Assembly: GCF_000381545.1 (NCBI RefSeq) | Contig: NZ_KB906689.1 | Span: forward strand, 1 to 64,000 | Length of the DNA: 64,000 bases | Source of the DNA: Rhodonellum psychrophilum GCM71 = DSM 17998 | GTDB lineage: Bacteria > Bacteroidota > Bacteroidia > Cytophagales > Cyclobacteriaceae | Reading direction: 5' to 3' | In this document: one piece after another, positions 8,211-18,800 of the stretch | Numbering within the stretch: position 1 is the stretch's first letter | How the letters are laid out: the number at the start of each line of letters is the position of its first letter | Translations under genes and position numbers: made by a program | Notes under the pieces: generated by a model | The model's database searches: none | What the model saw: the letters and a program-made list of their open reading frames with translations, nothing else | What the model was told of the DNA's origin: nothing

Positions 8211-10739
8211 CTATTCTGCTTTTTCTTTCTTATTGACAGTCAGAACCAGTTCTTCACCTTCTCCAGGGTAGTCCGCGACGATTACATCCCCTTCGGACAA
8301 TTCTCCTTTCAGGATTTCTTCGGCCAAGGCATCTTCCAAATATTTCTGGATTGCCCTGTTTAGAGGTCTAGCACCATATTGTTGATCATACCCTTTCTCT
8401 GCAATAAAATCCTTGGCTTTATCCGTCAATTCGATGGAATATCCCAAATCAGTTACCCTATTGAAAAGCTTTTTCAAACTGATGTCGATAATTTGATGAA
8501 TGTGCTCTTTACTTAGAGAATTGAACACCACCACATCATCCAACCTGTTTAGAAACTCTGGGCTGAAGGCCTTCCTAAGTGCGCTTTGGATAGTGGATTT
8601 CATCACTTCGTCCACATTATCCTGTTTTGCTTTGGAAGAGAAACCAATTCCTGCACCAAAATCCTTCAAATCTCTTACCCCAATATTGGAGGTCATGATG
8701 ATAATGGTGTTTCTAAAATCGACTCTTCTCCCCAATCCATCCGTCAGGATCCCATCGTCCAATACCTGTAAAAGAATATTGAATACATCAGGGTGCGCTT
8801 TTTCTATCTCATCCAGCAAAATCACTGAATAGGGCTTTCTCCGGACTTTTTCGGTCAACTGTCCGCCTTCTTCGTAACCTACATAGCCTGGAGGTGCTCC
8901 AACCAATCTGGATACACTAAACTTCTCCATGTATTCGGACATATCGATTCTAATCAAGGCGTCTTCTTTGTCGAAAAGATACATCGCCAGCATTTTGGCC
9001 AACTCTGTCTTACCGACTCCAGTGGGACCCAAGAAGATAAAAGAACCGATTGGTTTTTTAGGGTCTTTCAACCCAACTCTTGTTCTCTGAATAGCTTTTG
9101 TCAGCTTCTTGATTGCATTTTCCTGTCCTACTACCCTTCCTTTGAGCTCTTCCGCCATATTCAGCAGTTTAGCACCTTCTTTCTGGGCAATTCTTTTGGC
9201 AGGAATACCGGTCACCATTGCGATTACTTCGGCAACATTGTCTTCCTCTACGACATAGCGTTTGGATTTACTCTCCTCTTCCCAACGGGTTTTGGCATTT
9301 TCCAATTGCTCAAGAAGTTTTTTCTCTTTGTCTCGAAGCTGGGCGGCTTCTTCGTATTTCTGACTTTTCACCACCCTATTTTTTTCAACTTTAATTTGCT
9401 CCACCTCTTCTTCCAACCTCAATATTTCGTCTGGAACATGGATATTGTTGATGTGCACCCTTGCTCCGGCTTCATCCAATATATCGATGGCTTTATCCGG
9501 GAGGAATCTGTCGGAAATATACCTATCCGATAAAATGACGCATGCTGCGATCGCTTCAGGGGTGTAGATTACATTGTGATGATCCTCATACTTATCCTTG
9601 ATATTGTGGAGAATCTGAATGGTTTCTTCTGGAGTGGTCGCGTCGACCAAGACCATCTGAAACCTTCTGGCCAAAGCACCGTCCTTCTCAATATATTGTC
9701 TGTATTCGTCAAGTGTGGTGGCACCGATACATTGGATTTCTCCTCTGGCCAAAGCCGGTTTGAACATATTGGAAGCATCCAAGGAGCCACTGGCCCCTCC
9801 GGCCCCAACGATGGTATGCAATTCGTCAATGAAAAGAATCACGTTCGGAGATTTCTCAAGTTCATTCATGACCGCTTTCATCCTTTCCTCAAATTGCCCA
9901 CGGTATTTTGTACCTGCGACAAGAGAGGCGAGATCCAAAGTGACCACACGTTTGTTGAACAAGACTCTTGAAACTTTTTTCTGGATGATTCTCAAGGCCA
10001 AACCTTCCGCGATTGCGGTTTTACCCACACCGGGTTCACCGATCAAAATCGGATTGTTTTTCTTTCTTCTGGAAAGGATTTGTGCAACCCGCTCGATTTC
10101 TTTTTCCCGACCAATGATGGGGTCCAATTTATCGTCCTCGGCCATTTTGGTCAAATCCCTACCGAAATTATCCAAAACCGGAGTCCTGGATTTTTCAGCT
10201 CCTGATTTTGAGGATCCCGAAGAACCACTGGAAGAGGAACCAAATAATTTTGATCCGTCCTCGTCCGGATCGTCCGCTTCTGCTTTTGATCTTGGTCCCG
10301 TATCTGTTTGAAATTCTAACATTTCTTTGACCGAATCGTAGGTCGTGTCGAATTTGTGTAAAATTTGGGTGGCAATGTTGTCTTCATCCCTCAATATGGA
10401 GAGCAAGAGATGCTCAGTTCCTATCAATTGACTTTTGAATATTTTTGCCTCCAAATAGGTGATTTTCAATACTTTCTCTGACTGTCTTGTCAAAGGTATA
10501 TTGGCAAGGTTTTTTACATTGTGATTGGCTGTGCCTTTAACGGCACGTTCTACCGAATTTCGCAGTTCATCCAATGGGACTCCCAACTTTTTCAATATGG
10601 AAACCGCCACACCTTCTCCCTCACGAATCATTCCCAGCAAAAGATGCTCTGTTCCAATGTAATCGTGACCCAATCGTAAAGCTTCTTCACGACTGAGAGA
10701 GATCACCTCTTTGACTCTGTTTGAAAATTTTGCTTCCAT
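8211..10739 (-). CDS. clpC: ATP-dependent Clp protease ATP-binding subunit ClpC
   Basis: This 842-aa Hsp100 unfoldase feeds substrates to ClpP. Domains in order are a double Clp_N repeat (residues 5-145), a Ser/Gly-rich linker, AAA-1 with Walker A G-E-P-G-V-G-K-T near residue 235 and the ELHTIVGAG segment, and a middle region with a UVR-like segment and coiled coil (about 430-500). AAA-2 follows with G-P-T-G-V-G-K-T near 570 and L-L-D-E-I-E-K-A-H-P, and then a D2-small domain with R-P-L-N-R-A-I. The UVR segment and absence of a long ClpB middle domain favour ClpC over ClpB. The gene is monocistronic, with a strong terminator behind it. Confidence 0.95.
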   Translation of the reverse strand: MEAKFSNRVKEVISLSREEALRLGHDYIGTEHLLLGMIREGEGVAVSILKKLGVPLDELRNSVERAVKGTANHNVKNLANIPLTRQSEKVLKITYLEAKIFKSQLIGTEHLLLSILRDEDNIATQILHKFDTTYDSVKEMLEFQTDTGPRSKAEADDPDEDGSKLFGSSSSGSSGSSKSGAEKSRTPVLDNFGRDLTKMAEDDKLDPIIGREKEIERVAQILSRRKKNNPILIGEPGVGKTAIAEGLALRIIQKKVSRVLFNKRVVTLDLASLVAGTKYRGQFEERMKAVMNELEKSPNVILFIDELHTIVGAGGASGSLDASNMFKPALARGEIQCIGATTLDEYRQYIEKDGALARRFQMVLVDATTPEETIQILHNIKDKYEDHHNVIYTPEAIAACVILSDRYISDRFLPDKAIDILDEAGARVHINNIHVPDEILRLEEEVEQIKVEKNRVVKSQKYEEAAQLRDKEKKLLEQLENAKTRWEEESKSKRYVVEEDNVAEVIAMVTGIPAKRIAQKEGAKLLNMAEELKGRVVGQENAIKKLTKAIQRTRVGLKDPKKPIGSFIFLGPTGVGKTELAKMLAMYLFDKEDALIRIDMSEYMEKFSVSRLVGAPPGYVGYEEGGQLTEKVRRKPYSVILLDEIEKAHPDVFNILLQVLDDGILTDGLGRRVDFRNTIIIMTSNIGVRDLKDFGAGIGFSSKAKQDNVDEVMKSTIQSALRKAFSPEFLNRLDDVVVFNSLSKEHIHQIIDISLKKLFNRVTDLGYSIELTDKAKDFIAEKGYDQQYGARPLNRAIQKYLEDALAEEILKGELSEGDVIVADYPGEGEELVLTVNKKEKAE

Positions 10740-10819
10740 TTATATCCTCTCTAGATGATTTGAAATCTATATTAATGTTACCGAATTTGTTTTAAAAACA
10801 CAATCCTTTCGCTCTTTGT

Positions 10820-11440
10820 TCAATCATTTTTTTGAGACTTGGTTAGAATCTCCTTGGATTCCGGTCCCGCGCAAAACAATAGATCGATTATGCTAAGGTT
10901 TGGAACAAATTCTGATCCAAATAATTGGGAATACTGCGTGGGCATAAGAATATTTCTTGCCTCAAAACCCTCCTTGGGATGGATTATTCCACGCATATCG
11001 GTGACATTCGGCTGCTCACCGATTATTTCCATGTATTTTACCGAAACTTCCAATTTCAATAATTTTAGACAAACTGTCAGCAACTCAAGATTTAACTCAG
11101 ACAATTTTGTCAGGTTTTTTGCGAACACATCTTCAATATACGGAAAATAAAACTCATAAAACGGCGCTTTTCCATAAGCGCTTTGAATTCCGCGAAGATG
11201 TATGTTCTTCCATTTCTGATTGTAGTCGATCTCTACCTCTGCGAAATTAACTTTTTTATTCCCTCCTATCACTGGCAAACTTATATTTTCAACCTTATTG
11301 GCCAACCTGATCTGGGTCCGATTTCTAAAAGTCTGCTTTTGGTATCTTTCCTTAGAATCCAACCAAATCTCTTGGTGGCCTTGGATCGCTACAAAATATT
11401 CAATTGGCGGTAGGTACAATAAATCGGTGATGATAGGCAT
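10820..11440 (-). CDS. WbqC-like family protein
   Basis: This 206-aa cytosolic protein starts L-Y-L-P-P-I-E-Y-F, followed by the family-typical Y-Q-K-Q-T-F-R-N-R-T and L-P-V-I-G-G. It continues with a central K-W-K-N-I-H-L-R-G-I-Q-S-A-Y-G-K-A-P-F-Y-E-F-Y block, which together identify the WbqC family. Members occur in O-antigen gene clusters and as isolated genes in Bacteroidetes; their biochemical role is not established. The gene lies 80 bp upstream of clpC on the same strand and may share transcription with it. Confidence 0.8.
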   Translation of the reverse strand: MPIITDLLYLPPIEYFVAIQGHQEIWLDSKERYQKQTFRNRTQIRLANKVENISLPVIGGNKKVNFAEVEIDYNQKWKNIHLRGIQSAYGKAPFYEFYFPYIEDVFAKNLTKLSELNLELLTVCLKLLKLEVSVKYMEIIGEQPNVTDMRGIIHPKEGFEARNILMPTQYSQLFGSEFVPNLSIIDLLFCAGPESKEILTKSQKND

Positions 11441-11604
11441 GGGACGTGGTTACAAGAACTAAGGAACTATATTTCAAACTTGGTTTAAAAAAAACAATAT
11501 CAATTGGAATAATTTGAGTTGGCTATTTGTCTTCATCAAGTTTAATGTCGCAGATTTTAGTAACCATTTAAACCGAGGATTAACAAGTTGGTTTTGAAAG
11601 AATT

Positions 11605-11635
11605 CCCTTAATCTCAACAGAATGGAGATTAAAGG
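11605..11635 (-). terminator. Hairpin at the 3' end of the Sua5-family gene
   Basis: Arms 11605-11615 and 11625-11635 pair with one mismatch around a 9-nt loop. The stem overlaps the stop codon of the minus-strand gene beginning at 12258, and T-rich sequence follows on the minus strand only weakly. It is a candidate terminator by position. Confidence 0.35.
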
Positions 11636-12258
11636 ATATCCTCCACATTCCCCAAACCCTGTCTGACGATTTGCATTTCATCTCCTGTACAGTCCAAGAT
11701 GGTAGAGGCAACATTGTTTCCATACCCTCCATCTATCACGATATCGACCAAGTCGCGGTATTTTTCATAGATCAATTCCGGATCGGTACTGTATTCAATG
11801 ACATCATCCTCATCCCGGATGGAGGTAGTCAAAATGGGATGTCCCAACTCCTTCACGAGAAGTCTTGGGATGGAATGATCCGGGATTCTAATACCTATGG
11901 TTTTCTTTTTACTATCAAGGATTTTGGGAACCTGGTTATTCCCTTCCAGAATAAAGGTGAAGGGACCTGGCAAGGCCTTTTTCATCATTTTAAACACCGC
12001 CGTATTCAAGGCTCTGGTATATTCCGAGATATTGCTAAGGTCATAGCAAATAAAGGAAAAATTGTGTTTTTTGGGATTGATGCCCTTTATTTGGCAAATA
12101 CGCTCCACTGCTTTTTGGTTATGGATATCACAGCCCATGCCATAAACCGTGTCTGTGGGATAGATGATGACACCACCATTCCTCAGAACCTCCACAATTT
12201 TTTGGATTCTTTTGGGATCTGGGTTTTCAGGATAAATTTTAAGGAATTCTGCAGCCAT
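11629..12258 (-). CDS. Sua5/YciO/YrdC-family protein (L-threonylcarbamoyladenylate synthase-like)
   Basis: This 209-aa protein shows [12 protein letters not shown] near residue 33, [17 protein letters not shown] and I-G-I-R-I-P-D-H. This is the YrdC fold that makes threonylcarbamoyl-AMP from threonine, bicarbonate and ATP for tRNA t6A modification. The K-K-H-N-F-S-F variant of the substrate motif resembles the YciO subgroup, whose role in t6A synthesis is less certain than that of TsaC. It is followed by the Nudix gene on the same strand, 35 bp away in the upstream direction. Confidence 0.85.
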   Translation of the reverse strand: MAAEFLKIYPENPDPKRIQKIVEVLRNGGVIIYPTDTVYGMGCDIHNQKAVERICQIKGINPKKHNFSFICYDLSNISEYTRALNTAVFKMMKKALPGPFTFILEGNNQVPKILDSKKKTIGIRIPDHSIPRLLVKELGHPILTTSIRDEDDVIEYSTDPELIYEKYRDLVDIVIDGGYGNNVASTILDCTGDEMQIVRQGLGNVEDIL

Positions 12259-12293
12259 GATTCAAAAATTTAAAGGTGAAGAAGCTTGGCGCT

Positions 12294-12728
12294 TCATGGA
12301 ATGAAATGAATGTTTTGGAGGGAAAACCATTCGATAAAGTTTTTTACAATAGGAATATCTGCGGCGGACCAATCCAACTCCGAAAGCCTTTCTACATCAA
12401 GCCAAAGGACTTGATGATGTTCTTTTAAGATCAATTCCCCTCCGGAATAATTGCATAGAAAAGGAATCAATTCAATTTCCTTCTCTTTGGAAAAGCGATG
12501 TATATTGACTGGAAAAGCATGAATGACTTGAATTGTAATGTTAAGTTCTTCCAAGATTTCACGCATCAGACAACCTTCGGCAGATTCTCCGCTTTCGATT
12601 TTACCCCCTGGGAATTCCCATTTCAAGGGCAATGCCATTTTTTCGCTTCTTTGTGCAACGAGCACCTTTCCCTCTTTCAATATGATGGCACAAGATACAG
12701 GTATAATTCGACTCATCACTTTCATCAT
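12294..12728 (-). CDS. Nudix hydrolase, MutT-like (8-oxo-dGTP-type pyrophosphohydrolase)
   Basis: This 144-aa protein contains a complete Nudix box: G42, E48, R56, E57, E60 and E61 in G-G-K-I-E-S-G-E...R-E-I-L-E-E-L. The F-P-G-G-K preceded by L-P-L-K-W-E is typical of MutT-like (deoxy)nucleoside triphosphate pyrophosphohydrolases that clear oxidised or non-canonical nucleotides. The first Met of M-M-K-V-M is used; the second or third is equally possible. It is divergent from mltG with 64 bp between them. Confidence 0.85.
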   Translation of the reverse strand: MMKVMSRIIPVSCAIILKEGKVLVAQRSEKMALPLKWEFPGGKIESGESAEGCLMREILEELNITIQVIHAFPVNIHRFSKEKEIELIPFLCNYSGGELILKEHHQVLWLDVERLSELDWSAADIPIVKNFIEWFSLQNIHFIP

Positions 12729-12792
12729 TTAGTAAGCCTATCAACAAAAATCCCTATTTTTGTGTTGATTCAAATGGATTTCGTCAAAAATT

Positions 12793-13836
12793 ATGCTTGA
12801 GGATAAAAAAACAAAAATTTACATCGTCCTTATTATCACCGCTTCGGTATTAATGACCTCCCTTTCCTTCTATTTCTACCAAGCATTTTTCAGTCCCAAC
12901 ACGCTATTAGAGAAAGAGGAACCATATCTGCTGCATATCGCCAGCAATTCAACATTTAAGATGGTCTCGGATAGTCTTTATGAAAAAGAAATCATTCATG
13001 ATGTCATTACCTTTAGCTTTGCCGCCAAAGTGATGGGCTACCAAGATGATGTCAAGCCTGGTCAATACACCATCACTCCAAGAATGAGCAATATGAATCT
13101 GGTCAAGTTGCTGGGTTCAGGCAAACAAACCCCAGTTCGACTTACTTTTAACAATGTCCGAACCAAGGAAGACTTGGCCGAAAAAATCACCAAAAACCTT
13201 GAAATGACCCAAGCTGACTTTTTGGCCCTCCTCAAGGATTCCCTCAATATCCGAAAATTCGGTTTTGAAGAAGAAACCATCATGGCCATGTTCATCCCCA
13301 ATACCTATGAAGTTTGGTGGAACACAAGTCCCGAAAACCTGTTTGACAGAATGTATAAGGAATATGGGGTGTTTTGGACAGAAGAGAGAAAACAACAGGC
13401 TTCAGCCATCGGTCTTTCACCCAATCAAGTCTCAACATTGGCTTCCATTGTACAGGCAGAAACCCAGAAATCAGATGAAAGGCCAAAAGTGGCTGGCGTC
13501 TACCTGAATCGGCTCCGGATCAACATGGCCTTGCAGGCAGATCCTACACTTGTGTTTGCCACCGGGGATTTCGAAATCAAACGGGTACTCAATGTCCACA
13601 AAGAAATAGACAGCCCTTACAATACCTACAAATACACGGGATTGCCTCCTGGCCCCATCAATCTCCCTGAGATTTCGGCATTGGATGCGGTGCTCAAACC
13701 CGAATCGCATGAATATCTTTATTTCTGTGCAAAAGAAGATTTTTCGGGGTATCATTCCTTCGCCTCCAATCTGAACGACCACCTCAACAATGCCAGGAGA
13801 TATCAAAGCGCACTGAACCAAGCAAAAATTTATTGA
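12793..13836 (+). CDS. mltG: Endolytic peptidoglycan transglycosylase MltG
   Basis: This 347-aa inner-membrane protein has one N-terminal TM helix (residues 8-30), a LysM-like segment (about 45-110) and the YceG/MltG catalytic domain. It shows F-I-P-N-T-Y near 174 and the A-S-I-V-Q-A-E-T-Q segment near 220 with the catalytic Glu, followed by V-A-G-V-Y-L-N-R-L and L-Q-A-D-P-T. MltG cleaves nascent glycan strands and sets strand length. The stop codon is adjacent to the start of the next gene (ATG at 13838), so the three genes mltG, thioesterase and yihY form an operon. Confidence 0.92.
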   Translation: MLEDKKTKIYIVLIITASVLMTSLSFYFYQAFFSPNTLLEKEEPYLLHIASNSTFKMVSDSLYEKEIIHDVITFSFAAKVMGYQDDVKPGQYTITPRMSNMNLVKLLGSGKQTPVRLTFNNVRTKEDLAEKITKNLEMTQADFLALLKDSLNIRKFGFEEETIMAMFIPNTYEVWWNTSPENLFDRMYKEYGVFWTEERKQQASAIGLSPNQVSTLASIVQAETQKSDERPKVAGVYLNRLRINMALQADPTLVFATGDFEIKRVLNVHKEIDSPYNTYKYTGLPPGPINLPEISALDAVLKPESHEYLYFCAKEDFSGYHSFASNLNDHLNNARRYQSALNQAKIY

Positions 13837-13837
13837 T

Positions 13838-14245
13838 ATGTTCCAAGCCGAAACCACCCTACGGGTAAGATATGCCGAAACGGACCAAATGGGCTATGTG
13901 TATTACGGCAATTATGCCATGTATTTTGAAGTAGGCCGGGTCGAGGCACTGAGACAGGCCGGATTTTCATATAAGCAAATGGAAGAGAATGGTGTCATCA
14001 TGCCGGTTCTGGAAAACCAAACCAAATACCTAAGACCTGGAAAATATGATGAACTGCTCACGATCAAAACCACCATTCCGGAAATGCCCGGAATTCGAAT
14101 CAAATTCACCTATGAAGTTTATAATGAAGCGGCGGAATTGATTACCGAAGGCAGTACAATCCTTACTTTTTTGAAAAAAGATACCCACAAACCCAGTAGA
14201 CCTCCACAATTTTTATTAGATTTAATAAGACCTTATTTTGAATAA
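13838..14245 (+). CDS. 4HBT/YbgC-type acyl-CoA thioesterase
   Basis: This 135-aa hotdog-fold protein carries R-Y-A-E-T-D-Q-M-G-Y-V-Y-Y-G-N-Y near residue 10, the thioesterase active-site region with the catalytic Asp, and the helix Y-F-E-V-G-R-V-E-A-L-R. It probably hydrolyses an acyl-CoA; the natural substrate is unknown. Its start lies 2 bp after the mltG stop and its end overlaps the YihY gene by 8 bp, so translation is probably coupled. Confidence 0.85.
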   Translation: MFQAETTLRVRYAETDQMGYVYYGNYAMYFEVGRVEALRQAGFSYKQMEENGVIMPVLENQTKYLRPGKYDELLTIKTTIPEMPGIRIKFTYEVYNEAAELITEGSTILTFLKKDTHKPSRPPQFLLDLIRPYFE

Positions 14246-15206
14246 ACCTTTTTCAGTGAAAAAACGGCTCCGGTTATTCTCTATCAAATTCACCCGAAAA
14301 GCCAAAACTTTAAGGCATATTCATTTTGGGAACCCGGATCAAAACCTTTACGATGTGGGCTTGATTTTTATGACCCAATTGCGAAAGGATGAAATCTTGG
14401 AGCGAGCAGAATCGGTGGCCTTCAGTTTTACCGTGGCCATGTTTCCTCTCCTTCTTTTTTTGCTGAACATCATTCCTTATATCGGGTTGTTTTTCCCCAG
14501 TGTCACGACCCAAAATATCCTTTTGTTTATCGCAGAGATTCTGCCACAAAGCATCTATCAAGAGGCGGAATCCACCATCATGGATATTGTTTCGCGACCG
14601 AGGCAGACCTTGTTGTCATTGGGATTTTTTTTGGCGCTGTTTCTCTCCACCAATGGCGTAATGTCCATGATGAACGCATTCAACTCCGTTTACCGAACCA
14701 AAGAAAACCGTACTTTCTGGCAAACCAGGATTATCGCCGTGAGTATTATCCTGGTATTGGTGTTGACCATTTGCGGGGCAGTTTTGATCATGATTTTGGG
14801 AGGAAGTTTTCTTTATCGGGTTTCCAATTGGGAATTTGTCTCCAACAACATCTATTTTTACCTTTTGGCATTCTTTCGGTTTTTTGTATTGCTGTCTGTA
14901 TTTATGGTGGCGACCGCCTATATCTTCCGGTTTGCCCCTGCCGTGCATGAGAAATGGCACTTTTTTTCTCCAGGCTCAGTAACTGCCGGACTTCTGATCA
15001 CCTTCAGTTTTTATCTCTTTTCCTATTACCTGAACAATTTCGCCACCTACAACAAACTTTATGGTTCCATCGGGGCGATGATCGCCGTGATGTTTTGGCT
15101 CTACATCACTTCACTGATCATCCTGATCTGTTTTGAAATCAACGTGAGTCTGGACAAAGCTGCCGCTAAGAAACTGGTAAGTGCTGGCAAAGTGGTATTG
15201 AACTAA
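14238..15206 (+). CDS. YihY/BrkB-family inner-membrane protein
   Basis: This 322-aa protein has about six transmembrane helices spanning residues 55-300. Family landmarks include A-E-S-V-A-F-S-F-T-V-A-M-F-P near residue 55, S-T-N-G-V-M-S-M-M-N-A-F-N near 133 and Y-G-S-I-G-A-M-I-A-V-M-F-W-L-Y near 273. The family was once called RNase BN by mistake; its function is unresolved. The start (TTG at 14238) overlaps the thioesterase stop; no ATG gives a comparable N-terminus before the conserved region. It is the last gene of the mltG operon. Confidence 0.85.
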   Translation: MNKPFSVKKRLRLFSIKFTRKAKTLRHIHFGNPDQNLYDVGLIFMTQLRKDEILERAESVAFSFTVAMFPLLLFLLNIIPYIGLFFPSVTTQNILLFIAEILPQSIYQEAESTIMDIVSRPRQTLLSLGFFLALFLSTNGVMSMMNAFNSVYRTKENRTFWQTRIIAVSIILVLVLTICGAVLIMILGGSFLYRVSNWEFVSNNIYFYLLAFFRFFVLLSVFMVATAYIFRFAPAVHEKWHFFSPGSVTAGLLITFSFYLFSYYLNNFATYNKLYGSIGAMIAVMFWLYITSLIILICFEINVSLDKAAAKKLVSAGKVVLN

Positions 15207-15387
15207 AGCCCAGCTCAAAAATTTTGAATGACAGTAAGCATATTGTCAAAAAAAAGAGCACAGAAAATCAAGGGATTAGGGACATCGTACAAAAAATAGA
15301 AAATCGGAGTTTGCAATTTCAAACTTTCAACCTACATTTGCAATCCGATAAGCAAGCAATTGCGATCGGGAAATAGAAAAGACCAAT

Positions 15388-15472
15388 AGAGGAGTGGCAG
15401 AGTGGTCGATCGCGGCGGTCTTGAAAACCGTTGTACCGTGAGGTACCGGGGGTTCGAATCCCTCCTCCTCTG
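15388..15472 (+). tRNA. tRNA-Ser(UGA)
   Basis: The acceptor stem AGAGGAG (15388-15394) pairs with CTCCTCT (15465-15471). The anticodon loop is C-T-T-G-A-A-A (15420-15426) with anticodon TGA at 15422-15424 on a GCGGT/ACCGT stem. The T arm reads GGGGG-TTCGAAT-CCCTC. A long variable arm (about 15433-15447) fits a class II serine tRNA. CCA is not encoded. Length is 85 nt. Confidence 0.95.
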
Positions 15473-15480
15473 CTGACTAT

Positions 15481-15524
15481 AGCCCTAACTACCTGATAAA
15501 CAGTAAGTTAGGGCTTTTTCTTTT
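15481..15524 (+). terminator. Rho-independent terminator after tRNA-Ser
   Basis: A perfect 10-bp stem, AGCCCTAACT (15481-15490) with AGTTAGGGCT (15506-15515), is followed by TTTTCTTTTT. The stem begins 8 bp after the tRNA. Confidence 0.85.
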
Positions 15525-15809
15525 TAAAGGGGGGCCATTTGGGGGGCTATTTCTCGAAGTTTTTTTCCAAAACATCAAGTTTTTTGATTTACTCCTCATT
15601 CAGTATTAGCGCGAGGTTTACAGCAATAAAAAATAATCTTTGATAGTCAAAATCATAATCCTCAAGTAAACCTTGTTGGGATCTATTCAATCCTGCCAAT
15701 CGATTTGATCAAATGATGTAAGGGAAAAATTAAATACCGCATCAAAAAGACACAAATTGCATTATTCTAAAAATTTCAACAGAAAGAAAAATCAATGGGT
15801 AAATCAAAG

Positions 15810-18800
15810 CTAACTTTTTTGGTAATCCTTCGGCAACTCGCCAAATTGTTTTTGAAAGCATTTGGAGAAATAGCTTGGGGAGTTGAAACCCACCATGGAA
15901 CACACCTCAGAGACACTGTATTTTCCTGAGCCTAGAATCTCAGCTGCTTTCTTAAGCCGAACGAGCCTGATATATTCATTAGGTGTCAGCTTGAAAATCC
16001 CTTTGATCTTTCTCAATAAACTGGATTGACTCATGTTGAGCTTATCTGCCAATTCATTCACTCCAAATTGTTCATTTGAAATCTCTTGGTTAATAATGAC
16101 ATGGATATGTTCCAAAAATTCTTCATCAGCTTTGGTATGGGCAATACTCACTGCCAGCACTCCGGGTGAATTGGCAAAACTCTTTCTTACTTGGTCCCTG
16201 TATTTTAGCAAGTTCTTGGACTGTAAAATCAAATATTCCAAAGAAAACGGCTTTTCAATATATACATCCGCCCCAACTTCCAAGCCTTCTATCTTAGATT
16301 GGATGTTATTCTTGGCAGTCAATAAAATAATCGGAATATGAGAATAGGCGATTTTTGATTTTACTTGACGACACAACTCTATGCCATCCATCATCGGCAT
16401 CATGATGTCTGAAATAATCAGGTCTACATGTTGAGTGTCCAAAATTTGAAGCGCCTCAATTCCATTGTTGGCCCTGGAAATCTGATATTCATTTTTCAAA
16501 TTGTTATCGATGAAGGTTTGTAACTCTTTATTGTCCTCAACCAATAAGATACTTAGCTTTCCCATCTCCACCTTCTGACCAGAATAATCCTCGCCTTCCA
16601 CATCATTATTTTCAATATGAAAATCTTCCAGCTGGTAGGTATTCCTCTGCCTTTTGGGAAGTTTGAGCGTAAAGCAATTTAAGCCTTGCCTGTAGTTGGT
16701 ATCAAAGAATAATTCCCCACCGTGCATTTCAGCCAGTGATTTAGCAAGTGGAAGTCCCAATCCTGTTCCTTGCCTCGGTTTTTCTGTTTCCTCAGGATCT
16801 ATTTGAAAAAATGGTTCAAAGATGTTTTCTCTATGTATTTCATCAATTAGCTTTCCGTCATTGGTCACAAAGACTTGAAAATGATCTATGGAACTTGATT
16901 CCAAAGCAATATTTACCTGATGGTCAGCATATTTTAGCGCATTGGAAATGAGGTTACTCAAAATTTTGATTACCTCCTCCTGATCTACATCTCCAAAAAA
17001 CAAGGATTCTGTACCCTTTAGATGAAAATTAAGTTTGTTTTTCTCAGCCAAAGGCTTAAATCGGTAATGTAGGTCTTGCAACAATCCGGTAATATTGGTT
17101 GTCACAAAATTCAGTTGAAAACTTTGCTTTTCCGCCTTCCTGAAATCCAAAAGCTGATTGCTGAGGTGGATCAACCTGTCTGTGTTTTTTTCCATGATTT
17201 TCAGATTTTCATGCGTGGTTGGCTCAAATTTCTCTGAACTGCCCAGCAAAATTTCCAGTGGTCCTTTAATCAATGTCAATGGTGTCCTGATCTCATGGGT
17301 GATGTTGGTGAAAAACTCAATTTTTGCATGAAAAATCTCTTTTTCCTTTTCTATTTCTAAAGATCTAATGTTTTGCTGATGCCGCTTGGATACTCTTTTT
17401 CTGTAAGCGGCTATCAAACCAAAGGCAATTCCTAAAAAACCCATGAAATACAATAAAAATGCCCACTTGGAAAAGTAGAATGGAGGTGATATTTTGATAT
17501 CCAAGGTTGCCTCTTCCTCACTCAATTCTCCTTGGTCATTGATCGTTCTTACCCGAAATGTGTAGCTCCCGGGAGGAATGTTAAGATAGGAAACCTCACT
17601 GTTTTTTTCCATGAAGTTCCATTCCTTTTCCAGCCCTTCCAATCGATAAACATATTTCCATGAATCAGCAAAGGTATAACCCAAGGCTGCAAACGAAATT
17701 GTCAGCGAAGACTGGTTGCTTTTAAGATTGATCAAGGAAGATTCCGTAATGGATACTTGGAGAATATCCTCTTCAGAATTCACATTCATTTCCTTATTTG
17801 ATAATTTCAAGCCTGTTAGTACAATTTTTGGTTCTGAATTTGGTTTTGTGAAAGTTTTGGGGTCAAATGCTATAAATCCATTCAACGAACCGAAATATAA
17901 AGTACCGTTTTTTGATTTTATTCCTGATTTATAATTGAATTGATCTGAAAGTAAACCGTCGGATTTGGTATAAATATCTATTTTTTGGTTTTCAAGGGAA
18001 AACCTAACGAGTCCCATCCCTGTACTCAACCATAGCATGCCTAAGTCGTCTTCAAGAATCTTGTAAATCGTATTGCTGGGAAACCCATCAGATGTACTAA
18101 AATTGGTGAAGCTGTCGCTTTCTTCGGAGTACATGCTCAGTCCATACCCCTCTGTTCCTATCCAGACATGTTGCCTCCTGTCTTCAAATAAGGTAATAAT
18201 AGAAATCCCTGGAAGGGAACTTTCTGAATCCTTATTAGGCAAATAATGACTTATCTCCCCAGAGGGTTGGTGGTATTTAAATAAGCCATTGTTTACTGTT
18301 GCAAACCAAAGATTCCCTTTGCTATCTTCAATCATATCATAATAGAAGCTGATGCTTAGCGGATCAAAAAACTCCATCGTGCTTTTCCCTTCGGGAATCC
18401 AATAGACACCTGAAATCGTTCCGAACCATTTATTGCCCCGTGAGTCTAACAAGATGGAAAATATATCAGAGTCAAAAAGGGGGTTTTGAAGCTTCGATTG
18501 ATCTACTCGGCTTATTTGATTGGATTTGAGGTCAAGAACGTCAAGTTTTAGTCCCTGACTGTGATTGGAAATCCATAGTTCGGATGCTGAAAGCATCAAC
18601 CCGTGTATATTGTGATAACTCAGTGAATTTTTGTCTTTTTGAGGCAAATAATTAATGAATTTTTTTTCTTTTGGATCGAACTTGCTGAGGCCGGCGTCTT
18701 CTGTTCCTATCCAGATACTCCCTTCCCAATCTTCCACAAACTCGCGGACCCTTTTCCCTTCTATTGAATTTTGATTGATGATGGGATAAAATTTTTCAAA

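Noticed and set aside
9715-10311. 198-aa open frame antisense to clpC
   Set aside because: It lies wholly inside the conserved AAA-1 and linker coding region of ClpC and has no independent support.
15530-15810. Possible integrase remnant downstream of tRNA-Ser
   Set aside because: No recombinase-like residues can be read in any frame; only the short G-rich tandem repeat is visible.
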